64,000 nt of DNA from Aquariibacter albus (GTDB taxonomy: Bacteria > Pseudomonadota > Gammaproteobacteria > Burkholderiales > Burkholderiaceae_C). This document shows, piece after piece, positions 18,204 through 30,145 of the stretch. The translations under genes and the position numbers were made by a program. The stretch spans positions 868,001-932,000 of the forward strand of contig NZ_JACIVI010000001.1 in NCBI RefSeq assembly GCF_014145335.1, read 5' to 3'. Below the pieces are notes generated by a model. That model was not told the origin of the DNA, made no database searches, and saw nothing but the letters and a program-made list of their open reading frames with translations. Every line of letters starts with the position of its first letter. Positions within the stretch are counted from its first letter, which is position 1.

Positions 18204-20267
18204 TCAGGCCATGCCCTGGTGGCGCAGCAGGGCGTCGATGCTCGGCTCGCGGCCGCGGAAGGCCTTGAAGCTCTCGATGGCCGGGCGGCTGCCGCCCGCC
18301 TCAAGAATGGCTTCGCGGTAGCGGCGGCCCGTCTCGGGGTTGAGCACGCCGCTTTCCTCGAAGGCGCCGTAGGCGTCGGCCGACAGCACCTCGGCCCACT
18401 TGTAGCTGTAGTAGCCCGCCGCATAGCCGCCGGCGAAGATGTGCGAGAAGCTGTGCTGGAAGCGGTTGAAAGCCGGCGGCGGGTTCACCGACACCTCGGC
18501 CCGCACGGCATCGAGCAGGCCCTGCACATCGGCCTCGGCACCGGGCTGGGCGTGCAGCAGCATGTCGAAGAGCGAGAACTCGATCTGCCGCAGCGTCATC
18601 AGGCCGCTGAGGTAGTTCTTGGCCGCGAGCATCTTGTCGAAGAGGGCGCGCGGCAGCGGCGCACCGGTTTCGGCATGGGCGGTCATGCCTTGCAGCACGG
18701 CCCATTCCCAGGCGAAGTTCTCCATGAACTGGCTGGGCAGCTCGACGGCATCCCATTCCACGCCGGAGATGCCGGCCACGCCCGGGTCCTCGATGCGGGT
18801 CAGCAGGTGGTGCAGGCCGTGGCCGGTCTCGTGGAAGAGGGTGATGACCTCGTCGTGCGTGAGCAGCGCTGGCTTGCCGCCAAGGGGCGCGGCGAAATTG
18901 CAGACCAGATGCGCCACCGGCGTCTGCAGCCGGCCGTCGGGCCGCGCCCAGCGGCCCCGCACATCGTCCATCCAGGCGCCGGGCCGCTTGCCGGGACGGG
19001 CATAGGGGTCGAGGTAGAACTGGCCGACCAGTTCGGGCGCAGCGTCCCCCGCCTGCCGGGCCGGGCGCTCGATGCGGAAGAAGCGCACGTCGGGATGCCA
19101 GGTCGGCGCCTCGTCCGGGCGGATGCTGACCTCGAACAGCGTCTCGATGATGCCGAACAGGCCGGCCAGCACCTTGGCCTCGGTGAAATAGGGCTTCACC
19201 TCCTGGTCGCTGAAGCTGTAGCGGACCTCCTTGAGCTTCTCCGCGACAAAGCTGAAGTCCCAGGGCTCCATCGTGTCCAGGCCCAGTTCGCGGGCGGCGA
19301 AGGCCCGCAGCTCGGCCAGGTCTTGCTCGGCATGCGGGCGGGCGCGGCGGGCGAGGTCGCGCAGGAAGTCGATGACCTGCTGCGGCGAGCCGGCCATCTT
19401 CGGCACCAGGGAGACCTCGGCAAAGTTCGCGTAGCCGAGCAGGCGGGCCTCTTCTTGGCGCAGGGCCAGGATCTCGCGCATCACCGGGCCGTTGTCGCGC
19501 TCGGCGGCGTCGGTGGCCCGGGCCTCCAGCTCGCTGGCCCGCGTCACGTGGGCGCGGTAGAGCTGCTCGCGCAGTGCGCGGTCGGTGGCGTACTGCATGA
19601 CCGGGATGTAGACCGGCATGTGCAGGCCCAGCTTGTGACCTTCCTGGCCGGCCGCCTCGGCCGCGGCCCGGGTGGCGGCCTGCACGTCCTCGGGCACGCC
19701 GGCCAGGCGCTCGGCCGGCACGAGCAGGCTGTAGGCGTCGGTCGCGTCCATCACATGTTCGCTGAAGGCCTGCTGCAGCTCGGCCTGGCGGGCCTGGATC
19801 GCGGCATAGCGCTCGCGGGCCTCGCCCTGCAGCTCGGCGCCGGACAGCACGAAGTCGCGCATCGCATTGCCCAGGGCCCGCTGACGCGGCACGCTCAGGC
19901 CTGCCGCCGCCGGGCCCTGGGCCACGGCCTTGTACTTGGCGTAGAGGCGTTCGTCGGCGCCGAGCTCGGTGTAGAAGGCCGTCACCGCAGGCAAGGCGGC
20001 GTTGTAGGCCGCGCGCAGCTCGGGGGTGTCCGCCACGCTGTTGAGGTGGCCGACCGCGCCCCAGGCCCGACCCAGGCGCTCAGTAGCCACGTCGAGCACC
20101 GCCGACAGGGCCTCGTAGTCGGCCGGCACCTCGGGGCCGACGGCCCGCTCCTGCGCCGCGCGGGCCTCGGCCAGCAGCGCGTCGATCGCGGGCTGGACAT
20201 GCTCGGGCCGGATGGCATCGAAGCGGGGCAGGGCGGCGGTGTCGAGCAGCGGGTTGTCGTGCGTCAT
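18204..20267 (-). CDS. prlC: oligopeptidase A (M3 family metallopeptidase)
   Basis: A cytosolic zinc peptidase that degrades oligopeptides and cleaved signal peptides. The 687-residue product has the M3 zinc motif as HETGHGLHHL near 478-487 (H-E-x-x-H with a downstream Glu), plus GRWARPDGRLQTPVAHLVCNF and the C-terminal YKWAEVLSADAYGAFEESG region of the family. The start ATG at 20267 (MTHDNPLLDTAALPRFD) matches the known N-terminus, though no good ribosome site precedes it. The terminator of the fixJ-like gene lies just upstream, so prlC probably has its own promoter. Confidence 0.93.
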   Translation of the reverse strand: MTHDNPLLDTAALPRFDAIRPEHVQPAIDALLAEARAAQERAVGPEVPADYEALSAVLDVATERLGRAWGAVGHLNSVADTPELRAAYNAALPAVTAFYTELGADERLYAKYKAVAQGPAAAGLSVPRQRALGNAMRDFVLSGAELQGEARERYAAIQARQAELQQAFSEHVMDATDAYSLLVPAERLAGVPEDVQAATRAAAEAAGQEGHKLGLHMPVYIPVMQYATDRALREQLYRAHVTRASELEARATDAAERDNGPVMREILALRQEEARLLGYANFAEVSLVPKMAGSPQQVIDFLRDLARRARPHAEQDLAELRAFAARELGLDTMEPWDFSFVAEKLKEVRYSFSDQEVKPYFTEAKVLAGLFGIIETLFEVSIRPDEAPTWHPDVRFFRIERPARQAGDAAPELVGQFYLDPYARPGKRPGAWMDDVRGRWARPDGRLQTPVAHLVCNFAAPLGGKPALLTHDEVITLFHETGHGLHHLLTRIEDPGVAGISGVEWDAVELPSQFMENFAWEWAVLQGMTAHAETGAPLPRALFDKMLAAKNYLSGLMTLRQIEFSLFDMLLHAQPGAEADVQGLLDAVRAEVSVNPPPAFNRFQHSFSHIFAGGYAAGYYSYKWAEVLSADAYGAFEESGVLNPETGRRYREAILEAGGSRPAIESFKAFRGREPSIDALLRHQGMA

Positions 20268-20380
20268 GTCGTCGTCAAAAGGAGGTCGGGCGTGCAGCGG
20301 TGCACGGCGTGCTCGGATCTTCGCAAGGGCCTGGTGTTCCCGGCGTTGAAAGCCTTGATGCCGGGGATAGCGTGCAGCCA

Positions 20381-20408
20381 AGAAAAAGGCCGCGACGTGC
20401 GCGGCCTT
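20381..20408 (-). terminator. Rho-independent terminator of the two-component operon
   Basis: On the minus strand a 9-bp perfect stem (AAGGCCGCG, 20386-20394, with CGCGGCCTT, 20400-20408) and 5-base loop is followed by a run of U broken once by C. It lies 32 bp beyond the response-regulator stop and separates it from prlC. Confidence 0.8.
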
Positions 20409-20439
20409 GGGGGCTCGAGGGCGCGGAACGGGCCGCGTC

Positions 20440-21066
20440 TCAGGCCTTGATCTGCTGGGCACCCAGCGCGATCTTCAGCAGGTCGGCCACGGTGTTGGCG
20501 TTCAGCTTCTCCATGATGTTGGCGCGGTGCGCCTCCACGGTCTTGATGCTGATGCCCAGGTCGTCGGCGATCTGCTTGTTCAGCCGGCCGGCAACGATGC
20601 GCTCGAGCACCTGGCTCTCGCGGGTGGTCAGGCGCGACAGCAGGGCCTCGCGGCTGGCCTGCTCCTGGTGTTGGCTGAAGGCGAGGCGGGCCTGCTCGAA
20701 CATGCGCTCGACCAGGCTCAGCAGCTCTTCTTCCTTGAAGGGCTTCTCGATGAAATCGATCGCGCCCTTCTTCATCGTCGTGACGGCCATCGGCACATCG
20801 CCGTGGCCAGTGATGAAGACGATGGGCAGCGGGCTCTTGCGCTCAAGCAGCCGGTCCTGCAGCTCCAGGCCGCTCATGCCGTCCATGCGGATGTCGGCGA
20901 TCAGGCAGGCCACTTCCCGCGGGTCGAAGCGTGACAGGAAGGACTCGGCCGAGTCGAAGCACTTCACCCGGTAATCCTTGCCCTCGAGCAACCACTGGAG
21001 GGAGTCGCGCACGGCCTCGTCGTCATCGACGACGTAGACCGTGCCTTTCTTCGGGATCAGGCTCAT
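20440..21066 (-). CDS. FixJ-like response regulator
   Basis: A 208-residue transcription factor with a receiver domain (about 8-125: acidic pocket Asp14/Asp15, phosphate acceptor Asp58, Thr86, Lys108) and a LuxR/FixJ-type DNA-binding domain (TTRESQVLERIVAGRLNKQIADDLGISIKTVEAHRANIMEKL, 147-188). It is the output partner of the sensor kinase whose stop overlaps its start by 4 bp (ATGA). The pair is divergent from the pyruvate dehydrogenase operon and probably controls it or a respiratory regulon; this is inferred from position only. Confidence 0.92.
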   Translation of the reverse strand: MSLIPKKGTVYVVDDDEAVRDSLQWLLEGKDYRVKCFDSAESFLSRFDPREVACLIADIRMDGMSGLELQDRLLERKSPLPIVFITGHGDVPMAVTTMKKGAIDFIEKPFKEEELLSLVERMFEQARLAFSQHQEQASREALLSRLTTRESQVLERIVAGRLNKQIADDLGISIKTVEAHRANIMEKLNANTVADLLKIALGAQQIKA

Positions 21067-23660
21067 GAGGTTTTGCTGAGGGGGAGGGGGCCGGCTTCGG
21101 GGCTGCCGACGGGAAGGCTGTCGGCGTCCGCAGGCTCCACCTCCACGGGCAGCGTGAAGGCAAAACGACAGCCGACGACCTGCGAGCCATTGTAGAGATT
21201 CTCGGCACGGATCCGGCCGCGGTGCGATTCCACGATGGAACGGCACAGCGACAGGCCGATGCCGAGTCCGTCGGTCTTGGTCGAGAAGAAGGCCTCGTAC
21301 AGGCGCTTGAGCACATCCTCGGGCAGGCCGGGGCCGGTGTCGGTCACGCTGAACTCGATGACGCCGCCTTCCTCGGTCGTGTGGCGCGGCACGACGCGCA
21401 GTTCGATGCGTCGGCGTTGCGTCGGCATGCCGGCCTGGTCGATGGCTTCGGCCGCGTTCTTCAGCAGGTTCAGCAGGACCTGCTCGATCAGGATGGGATC
21501 GACCAGGATCTCGGGCAGCCGCCGCGCCACATAGCTCTGGATGGCGACATGCCGGCGCTTGAGCTCGATGGAGGCCAGTTCCACCGTGTCCTCGACGATC
21601 TGCTGGGCCTGGGCCGGCTGGCGCTGCGGCCCGCTGCGCTTGACGAAGGCACGGATGCGGTGGATGACCTGGCCCGCGCGCTGGGCCTGCTTGGCCGTCT
21701 TCTCGAGCGCGGCGATCAGATCGTCCTTCTGGATGGTGTCGGCCTTCACCCGCGAGACCATGCCGTTGCAGTAATTGGTGATGGCGGTCAGCGGCTGGTT
21801 CAGCTCATGGGCCACGCTGGACGCCATCTCGCCCATGGTCATCAGGCGGCTGGTCTGCTGCGAGCGCTCGGCCTGCCGGGCGGTCAGCTCCTCGGCCCGG
21901 CGGCGTTCGGTGATGTCGGTGGCGATCAGCATCTGCGCCAGACGGCCGTCGGTCCACTGCAGGTAGCGGGCACGGACGTCGAACCACTTGTCCAGGCTGG
22001 CGACATGCACCTCGCGCACGTCGGTGCCGGCACGGGTCAGGGCCTGGGCGGGCAAACCGCCGAAGCTGTCCACCGCCTCGTCGAGCTCGACCTGCAGGGC
22101 CGGACTGCCCGCCCCCCCCGCGAGCCAGCCGTGGCCCCGGGCGTCGCCCCCGAACCACAGCCGGTAGCTGCGGTTCGCGAACAGCAGCTCGCCCTGTTGC
22201 ACCGACAGCACCGACACGGCGGCCTCCAGGCCCTCCAGCACGGTGGTGAAGCGTTCATGCGAGGCGCTGAGCTGGTCGCGCACGCGCTTGGCCTCGGTGA
22301 TGTTCGTCATCGAAGTCATCCAGCCCGTCTGCTGGCCGCGCGCATCGATCAGTGGCGAGACGTACATGCGCGCGTCGAACTCGCTGGTGTCCTTGCGCAT
22401 GATCCGGACCTCGATGCCACCGGCCGGGCTGCGCCCCTGCAGTTCCTGCTGCAGCACGCGCATGTTCTCCTCGATGCGGTCGGCAGGCCAGTGCGGGTAG
22501 GGCGGCAATTTGCCGATCAGCTCATGGTCCGCAAAACCGGTCATGGCGCAGAAGGCCGGGTTCACGTAGGTGATGCGGCCGTCCATGTCCATGGCCCGCA
22601 TGCCGGTCAGCATGGAGTTCTCCATGGCCCGGCGGAAATTGGTCTCGGCCATCAGGGCGGCCTGCATCTGCTCACGCCGACCCATATGGCGCCAGGTGCC
22701 CAGCAGCATCCAGACGGTCAGGGCCGACATCGCGACCACCATCCAGAACAGGGTGCTGCCCACCAGGCCGGCCGAGGTCCGCCAGCCCTTGCCCCGCAGC
22801 ACCAGTCCGTTGCCGACCGGCGAGACCACCACCTCGGACAGAAAGGGTGGCCCGCGCTCGTCCTTGCCGCTCTCGCGGCTGACGGTGCTGGCCAGCGTGC
22901 GGCTCTGGGCGTCGAGCAGGCTGATGGCGTGGCGCATCACCACGTCGTTCGGCACGTGGAAGCGCAGCAGCGATTCGGCCGAGTACTCCACCACCAGATT
23001 GCCCGAGAAGATGGTTCGATCGATCACCGGCACGTGGACCTGGAAGACCCACGCGCCGCCCAGGGCCTGGAAGGGCCGCGAGTAGACCGGCTGCCGCAGA
23101 TCGCGGGCAGCCCCGAAGGCCCAGTCGGCCTCGGTGCCCAGCGAGGGCGGTGCAGCGGGGGGCGGCGCAGCGCGGGTGGCCGGGTGGGCCGGCAGCTCGG
23201 GGAAGCGGGAGAAATCCTGGGCGTGGTTGCCCGACAGCTGGCGCAGCCGCACCTGCCGCTCGGCACCGATCCAGGACAGGCTGACCACCTCCGGTCGCTC
23301 GCGGACGAAGGCCGTGGCCTCGCCCAGGAACTCGTTGCCGTCGAAGGCCTGGGTGGCCAGCTCGCGGGCCAGGCGCACGAGCTGCTCCTGGTTCTCGATC
23401 AGGCGCAGCCGGATCTGCTGCTGCGCGATCTCGGTGTCGCGCTTGACCGACTCCTGCTCCCGCTCGAATTCCTCGTTGCGCAGGTACCAGAAGGCCGTGA
23501 CGATCGCGGCGAGGAAGAGCAGCACCGAGATCAGCGGCCCCAGCGTGGCCAGGCGATCTTGGTCGGTGGGCGACTGCCGCTTCCACCATCGGCCGAACCA
23601 GCGACGCGGGGCCGGGCGCAGGCCCAGCGGAAGGTTGGAGACAGGGTTGCGCGGGGCCAT
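21063..23660 (-). CDS. membrane PAS-domain sensor histidine kinase
   Basis: An 865-residue hybrid-free kinase. A first membrane segment lies at about 39-60 and a second at about 298-322, enclosing a periplasmic sensing domain of about 240 residues. Cytoplasmic PAS domains follow (about 340-450 and 470-600), then the HisKA domain with SSVAHELNQPLTAI (phospho-acceptor His618) and an ATPase domain (LLNLLKNAAEA, DTGPGLP, GIGLSLCRSIVESHRG). I see no haem-ligand signature, so it is not a true oxygen-sensing FixL even though the kinase core resembles FixL/DctB. The signal is unknown. It precedes its regulator in a two-gene operon. Confidence 0.9.
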   Translation of the reverse strand: MAPRNPVSNLPLGLRPAPRRWFGRWWKRQSPTDQDRLATLGPLISVLLFLAAIVTAFWYLRNEEFEREQESVKRDTEIAQQQIRLRLIENQEQLVRLARELATQAFDGNEFLGEATAFVRERPEVVSLSWIGAERQVRLRQLSGNHAQDFSRFPELPAHPATRAAPPPAAPPSLGTEADWAFGAARDLRQPVYSRPFQALGGAWVFQVHVPVIDRTIFSGNLVVEYSAESLLRFHVPNDVVMRHAISLLDAQSRTLASTVSRESGKDERGPPFLSEVVVSPVGNGLVLRGKGWRTSAGLVGSTLFWMVVAMSALTVWMLLGTWRHMGRREQMQAALMAETNFRRAMENSMLTGMRAMDMDGRITYVNPAFCAMTGFADHELIGKLPPYPHWPADRIEENMRVLQQELQGRSPAGGIEVRIMRKDTSEFDARMYVSPLIDARGQQTGWMTSMTNITEAKRVRDQLSASHERFTTVLEGLEAAVSVLSVQQGELLFANRSYRLWFGGDARGHGWLAGGAGSPALQVELDEAVDSFGGLPAQALTRAGTDVREVHVASLDKWFDVRARYLQWTDGRLAQMLIATDITERRRAEELTARQAERSQQTSRLMTMGEMASSVAHELNQPLTAITNYCNGMVSRVKADTIQKDDLIAALEKTAKQAQRAGQVIHRIRAFVKRSGPQRQPAQAQQIVEDTVELASIELKRRHVAIQSYVARRLPEILVDPILIEQVLLNLLKNAAEAIDQAGMPTQRRRIELRVVPRHTTEEGGVIEFSVTDTGPGLPEDVLKRLYEAFFSTKTDGLGIGLSLCRSIVESHRGRIRAENLYNGSQVVGCRFAFTLPVEVEPADADSLPVGSPEAGPLPLSKTS

Positions 23661-23740
23661 GGGCGCGGATTATCAAGGGGCCGTCCGCCCGGCGCGACCG
23701 CCTGGCCTCGCGGTTTCGGGGGCGGTGCGGGAGCACCTCC

Positions 23741-23772
23741 TTGCCTGTCCAATGTTTCGCATCGTAGAAACA
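23741..23772 (+). promoter_or_regulatory. candidate aceE promoter with inverted-repeat operator
   Basis: TTGCCT (23741-23746) and TAGAAA (23765-23770) form a -35/-10 pair with 18-bp spacing. An inverted repeat TGTTTC (23753-23758) and GAAACA (23767-23772) overlaps the spacer and -10. The site is in an A+T-richer island of the 231-bp gap between the kinase gene and aceE. The regulator that binds here is unknown. Confidence 0.42.
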
Positions 23773-23891
23773 CGTAGCGCTATTCAAAATTCATTGGCCT
23801 TGTGCGAGACTTTCTCCACCCCTGATCCGGCCCGCGGATCGGCCGTGATCCGGCCGGCCTCCCGGGCTCAAACGAGAGAGCGAGGAGACCC

Positions 23892-26603
<2,712 letters not shown>

Positions 26604-26621
26604 GCGCCGGGAGACAAGAAC

Positions 26622-28313
26622 ATGGCACTGGTTGAAATCAGGGTCCCCGACATCGGCGACTTTGCGGAAGTGGGCGTGATCGAGCTGCTCGTCAAGCCCG
26701 GCGACAGCATCCGGGCGGAGCAGAGCCTGATCACCGTCGAGAGCGACAAGGCCTCGATGGAGATCCCGTCCTCCCATGCGGGGACGGTCCGGGAGCTGAA
26801 GGTCGCCCTGGGTGACAAGGTCAGCGAAGGCAGCGTCGTGCTGTTGCTGGACGTGGCCGGTGCGGCGGCGGAGGCCCCTGCGGCGGCGGCCCCGGTTTCC
26901 GCTGCAGCTGCTCCGGCTCCGGCTCCGGCTCCGGCCCTTGCCGCCCCAGCCCCCGCGCCGCTGGCCGCCGGGCCGGTCGAGGTCTGCGTGCCCGACATCG
27001 GCGACTTCGACGAAGTCGCCGTGATCGAGCTGCTGGTCCAGCCGGGCGACACCGTGCGGGTCGAGCAGAGCCTGATCACGGTCGAGAGCGACAAGGCCTC
27101 GATGGAGATTCCGTCGAGCGCGGCCGGCGTCGTGCAGGCCCTGCTCGTCAAGCTTGGCGACAAGGTTCGCATGGGCACGCCCATCGTCCGCCTGGCCGGT
27201 GTGGCGGGCGCGGCGGCCCCCGTGGCGGCCGCGGCCTCCAGCGGCCCGGTGGCGACGCCCCCGGCGGCGGCCTCGGCCGCACCGCTGCCCCCGGTGGCCC
27301 CGTCCGCCGCCGCAGCGGCTCCGGTCCCCCAGGCGGTCGCAGCGCATGAGCCCGCCAGCGCGCTCAAGCCCGCGCTGCCGCATGCCTCGCCCTCGATCCG
27401 CAAGTTCGCCCGCGAGCTGGGCGTGCCGCTGGACGAGGTCAAGGGCTCTGGCCCCAAGGGCCGCATCACCCTGGCCGATGTGCAGGGCTTCGTCAAGGGC
27501 GTGATGGTCGGCAGCGTGCAGACCGCCGCGCAGAAGGCCAAGGCCCCCGCGCCCGCGGCGGCCGGGGGCGGCGAGGCCTTCCCGGGCCTGCTGCCCTGGC
27601 CCAAGGTCGACTTCGCGAAGTTCGGCCCGGTCGAACGCAAGGACCTCAGCCGCATCAAGAAGATCAGCGGCGCCAACCTGCACCGCAACTGGGTGCTGAT
27701 CCCCCACGTCACCAACCACGACGAGGCGGACATCACCGAGCTGGAGGCCTTCCGCGTTGCCCTGAACAAGGAGAACGAGAAGTCCGGCCTCAAGGTCACG
27801 ATGCTCGCCTTCATGATCAAGGCCGCGGTGGCCGCCCTGAAGAAGTTCCCCGAGTTCAATGCTTCGCTGGACGGCGACACCCTGGTGCTGAAGAACTACT
27901 TCCACATCGGCTTCGCGGCGGACACGCCCAACGGCCTGGTCGTGCCGGTGATCAAGGACGCCGACAAGAAGGGCATCTTCCAGATCAGCACCGAGATGGG
28001 CGAGCTGGCCAAGAAGGCCCGCGACGGCAAGCTGGCCCCGGCCGAGATGAGCGGAGGCTGCTTCAGCATCAGCTCCCTGGGCGGCATCGGCGGGCGCTAT
28101 TTCACCCCGATCATCAACGCCCCCGAGGTGGCCATCATGGGCGTGTGCAAGAGCACGATCGAGCCCAAGTGGGACGGCAAGGCCTTCCAGCCGCGCCTGT
28201 CGCTGCCGCTCAGCCTGAGCTGGGACCACCGTGTCATCGACGGGGCCGCCGCGGCGCGCTTCAACGTCTACTTTGCGTCGCTGCTGGCGGACTTCCGCCG
28301 CATCGCGCTGTGA
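26622..28313 (+). CDS. aceF: dihydrolipoyl acetyltransferase (E2) with two lipoyl domains
   Basis: The core of the pyruvate dehydrogenase complex, 563 residues. Order: lipoyl domain 1 (1-76, lipoyl Lys43 in ESDKAS), an Ala/Pro-rich linker, lipoyl domain 2 (about 119-195, Lys158), a second Ala/Pro linker, a peripheral-subunit-binding domain ([29 protein letters not shown], about 254-282) and the catalytic acetyltransferase domain ending with [15 protein letters not shown], where the His near 535 is catalytic. The second lipoyl domain is almost identical at DNA level to that fused to lpdA. Starts behind a GGGAGA site. Confidence 0.96.
   Translation: MALVEIRVPDIGDFAEVGVIELLVKPGDSIRAEQSLITVESDKASMEIPSSHAGTVRELKVALGDKVSEGSVVLLLDVAGAAAEAPAAAAPVSAAAAPAPAPAPALAAPAPAPLAAGPVEVCVPDIGDFDEVAVIELLVQPGDTVRVEQSLITVESDKASMEIPSSAAGVVQALLVKLGDKVRMGTPIVRLAGVAGAAAPVAAAASSGPVATPPAAASAAPLPPVAPSAAAAAPVPQAVAAHEPASALKPALPHASPSIRKFARELGVPLDEVKGSGPKGRITLADVQGFVKGVMVGSVQTAAQKAKAPAPAAAGGGEAFPGLLPWPKVDFAKFGPVERKDLSRIKKISGANLHRNWVLIPHVTNHDEADITELEAFRVALNKENEKSGLKVTMLAFMIKAAVAALKKFPEFNASLDGDTLVLKNYFHIGFAADTPNGLVVPVIKDADKKGIFQISTEMGELAKKARDGKLAPAEMSGGCFSISSLGGIGGRYFTPIINAPEVAIMGVCKSTIEPKWDGKAFQPRLSLPLSLSWDHRVIDGAAAARFNVYFASLLADFRRIAL
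26991..27112 (+). repeat. lipoyl-domain repeat, copy in aceF
   Basis: This stretch matches 28351-28472 in lpdA nearly base for base: 20 identical bases at the start (26991-27010), scattered silent differences, then 50 identical bases at 27063-27112. The first aceF lipoyl domain (from about 26643) is clearly more diverged. The pattern implies duplication or gene conversion within the operon. Confidence 0.8.
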
Positions 28314-28326
28314 TCGGAGGCGCGAC

Positions 28327-30141
28327 ATGGCATTGATCGAAGTTCAAGTCCCCGACATCGGCGACTTCGAGGACGTCGGCGTCATCGAGCTGCTGGTCCA
28401 GCCCGGCGACACCGTCAAGGTGGAGCAGAGCCTGATCACGGTCGAGAGCGACAAGGCCTCGATGGAGATTCCCTCCAGCGCGGCCGGCGTGGTCAAGGCG
28501 CTCCAGGTCAAGCTGGGGGACAAGGTCAAGCAGGGCAGCGTGATCCTCACGCTGGAAGCCGCGGGCGCCGTGGCCTCGGCCCCGGCTGCAGCGCCGCCGC
28601 CCGCACCGGCTGCGGCGGCCCCTGCGCCGGTCGTGGTCGCCGGCCCCGCCGGCAGCTACGGCGGCGCGGCCGATGTCGAGTGCGATGTGCTCGTGCTCGG
28701 CGCTGGCCCCGGCGGCTACTCGGCCGCCTTCCGCGCGGCCGACCTGGGCCTGAAGGTGGTGATCGTCGAGCGTTACGCCACGCTCGGCGGCGTCTGCCTC
28801 AATGTCGGCTGCATCCCCTCGAAGGCGCTGCTGCACGTGGCCGCGGTGATGGACGAGGTCCGCCACATGGTCGACCTGGGCGTCGATTTCGGCGCCCCCA
28901 GCGTCAACATCGACAAGCTGCGCAGCCACAAGGACAAGGTGATCGGCAAGCTCACCGGCGGCCTGGCGGCCATGGGCAAGATGCGCAAGGTGAGCACCGT
29001 GCGCGGCGTGGGCACCTTCCTCGACCCTCACCACGTCGAGGTCGAGGAAACCACCGGCGCGGGCACCGAGCGCAGTGGCGCCAAGAAGGTGCTGCGCTTC
29101 AAGCACGCCATCATCGCGGCCGGTTCGCAGTCGGTGAAGCTGCCCTTCTTCCCGCAGGACGAGCGCATCGTCGACAGCACCGGCGCCCTGGCGCTCAAGG
29201 CGGTGCCCAAGAAGATGCTGATCGTCGGCGGCGGCATCATCGGTCTGGAGATGGGGACGGTCTACAGCACCCTGGGTGCCCGCCTGGATGTGGTGGAGAT
29301 GATGGACGGCCTGATGCAGGGCGCCGACCGCGACCTGGTCAAGGTCTGGGAAAAGATGAACGCCGGCCGCTTCGACAAGATCATGTTGAAGACCAAGACT
29401 GTGGGTGCCGAGGCCACACCCGAAGGCATCAAGGTGCAGTTCGAGGGCCTGGACGGCAGCAAGAGCGAAGGCCTCTACGACCTGGTGCTTCAAGCCGTGG
29501 GCCGCACACCCAATGGCAAGAAGATCGGGGCGGAGAAGGCCGGCGTGGCGGTGACGGATCGCGGCTTCATCAACGTCGACCTCCAGATGCGCAGCAACGT
29601 GCCGCACATCTTCGCCATCGGCGACATCGTCGGCCAGCCCATGCTGGCGCACAAGGCGGTGCACGAGGCGCATGTGGCGGCCGAGGTCATCGCCGGCACG
29701 CTCAAGGGCGACAAGGAACTGGCCTCGGCCGCCTTCAATGCCCGCGTGATCCCGAGCGTGGCCTACACCGACCCCGAGGTCGCCTGGGTGGGCCTGACCG
29801 AGGACCAGGCCAAGGCCCAGGGCATCAAGGTCAAGAAGGGTCTGTTCCCCTGGACCGCCTCGGGCCGCGCCATCGCCAACGGCCGCGACGAGGGGGTCAC
29901 CAAGCTGCTGTTCGACGATTCGCCCGAGGCCCACGGTCACGGCCGCATCCTCGGCGGCGGCATGGTCGGCACCCATGCCGGCGACATGATCGGCGAGGTG
30001 GCCCTGGCCATCGAGATGGGCGCCGACGCCATCGACATCGGCAAGACCATCCACCCCCACCCCACGCTGGGCGAAAGCATCGGCATGGCGGCGGAGGTGG
30101 CGCATGGCTCCTGCACCGACCTGCCGCCCGCAAGGAGATGA
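28327..30141 (+). CDS. lpdA: dihydrolipoyl dehydrogenase (E3) with fused lipoyl domain
   Basis: The flavoprotein that reoxidises the lipoyl groups of the complex with NAD+. Its 604 residues exceed the usual 475 because an N-terminal lipoyl domain (1-78, Lys43) and an Ala/Pro linker are fused in front, a form known in Neisseria and other betaproteobacteria. The E3 part has the FAD motif [14 protein letters not shown], the redox disulfide [13 protein letters not shown] (154-166, Cys157/Cys162), the NAD motif [12 protein letters not shown] near 300, and the catalytic HPHPTLGES near 577-585. The ATG at 28327, after a GGAGG site, restores the complete lipoyl domain. Confidence 0.96.
   Translation: MALIEVQVPDIGDFEDVGVIELLVQPGDTVKVEQSLITVESDKASMEIPSSAAGVVKALQVKLGDKVKQGSVILTLEAAGAVASAPAAAPPPAPAAAAPAPVVVAGPAGSYGGAADVECDVLVLGAGPGGYSAAFRAADLGLKVVIVERYATLGGVCLNVGCIPSKALLHVAAVMDEVRHMVDLGVDFGAPSVNIDKLRSHKDKVIGKLTGGLAAMGKMRKVSTVRGVGTFLDPHHVEVEETTGAGTERSGAKKVLRFKHAIIAAGSQSVKLPFFPQDERIVDSTGALALKAVPKKMLIVGGGIIGLEMGTVYSTLGARLDVVEMMDGLMQGADRDLVKVWEKMNAGRFDKIMLKTKTVGAEATPEGIKVQFEGLDGSKSEGLYDLVLQAVGRTPNGKKIGAEKAGVAVTDRGFINVDLQMRSNVPHIFAIGDIVGQPMLAHKAVHEAHVAAEVIAGTLKGDKELASAAFNARVIPSVAYTDPEVAWVGLTEDQAKAQGIKVKKGLFPWTASGRAIANGRDEGVTKLLFDDSPEAHGHGRILGGGMVGTHAGDMIGEVALAIEMGADAIDIGKTIHPHPTLGESIGMAAEVAHGSCTDLPPARR
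28351..28472 (+). repeat. lipoyl-domain repeat, copy in lpdA
   Basis: Partner of the aceF copy at 26991-27112. The block 28423-28472 is identical over 50 bases to 27063-27112, far more than protein conservation needs, since other parts of the two genes use different synonymous codons. Confidence 0.8.
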
Positions 30142-30145
30142 GGCC

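Noticed and set aside
21063-23660. Naming the kinase FixL (haem oxygen sensor)
   Set aside because: No haem-ligand His signature can be recognised in its PAS domains, and it has a large periplasmic domain that FixL lacks.
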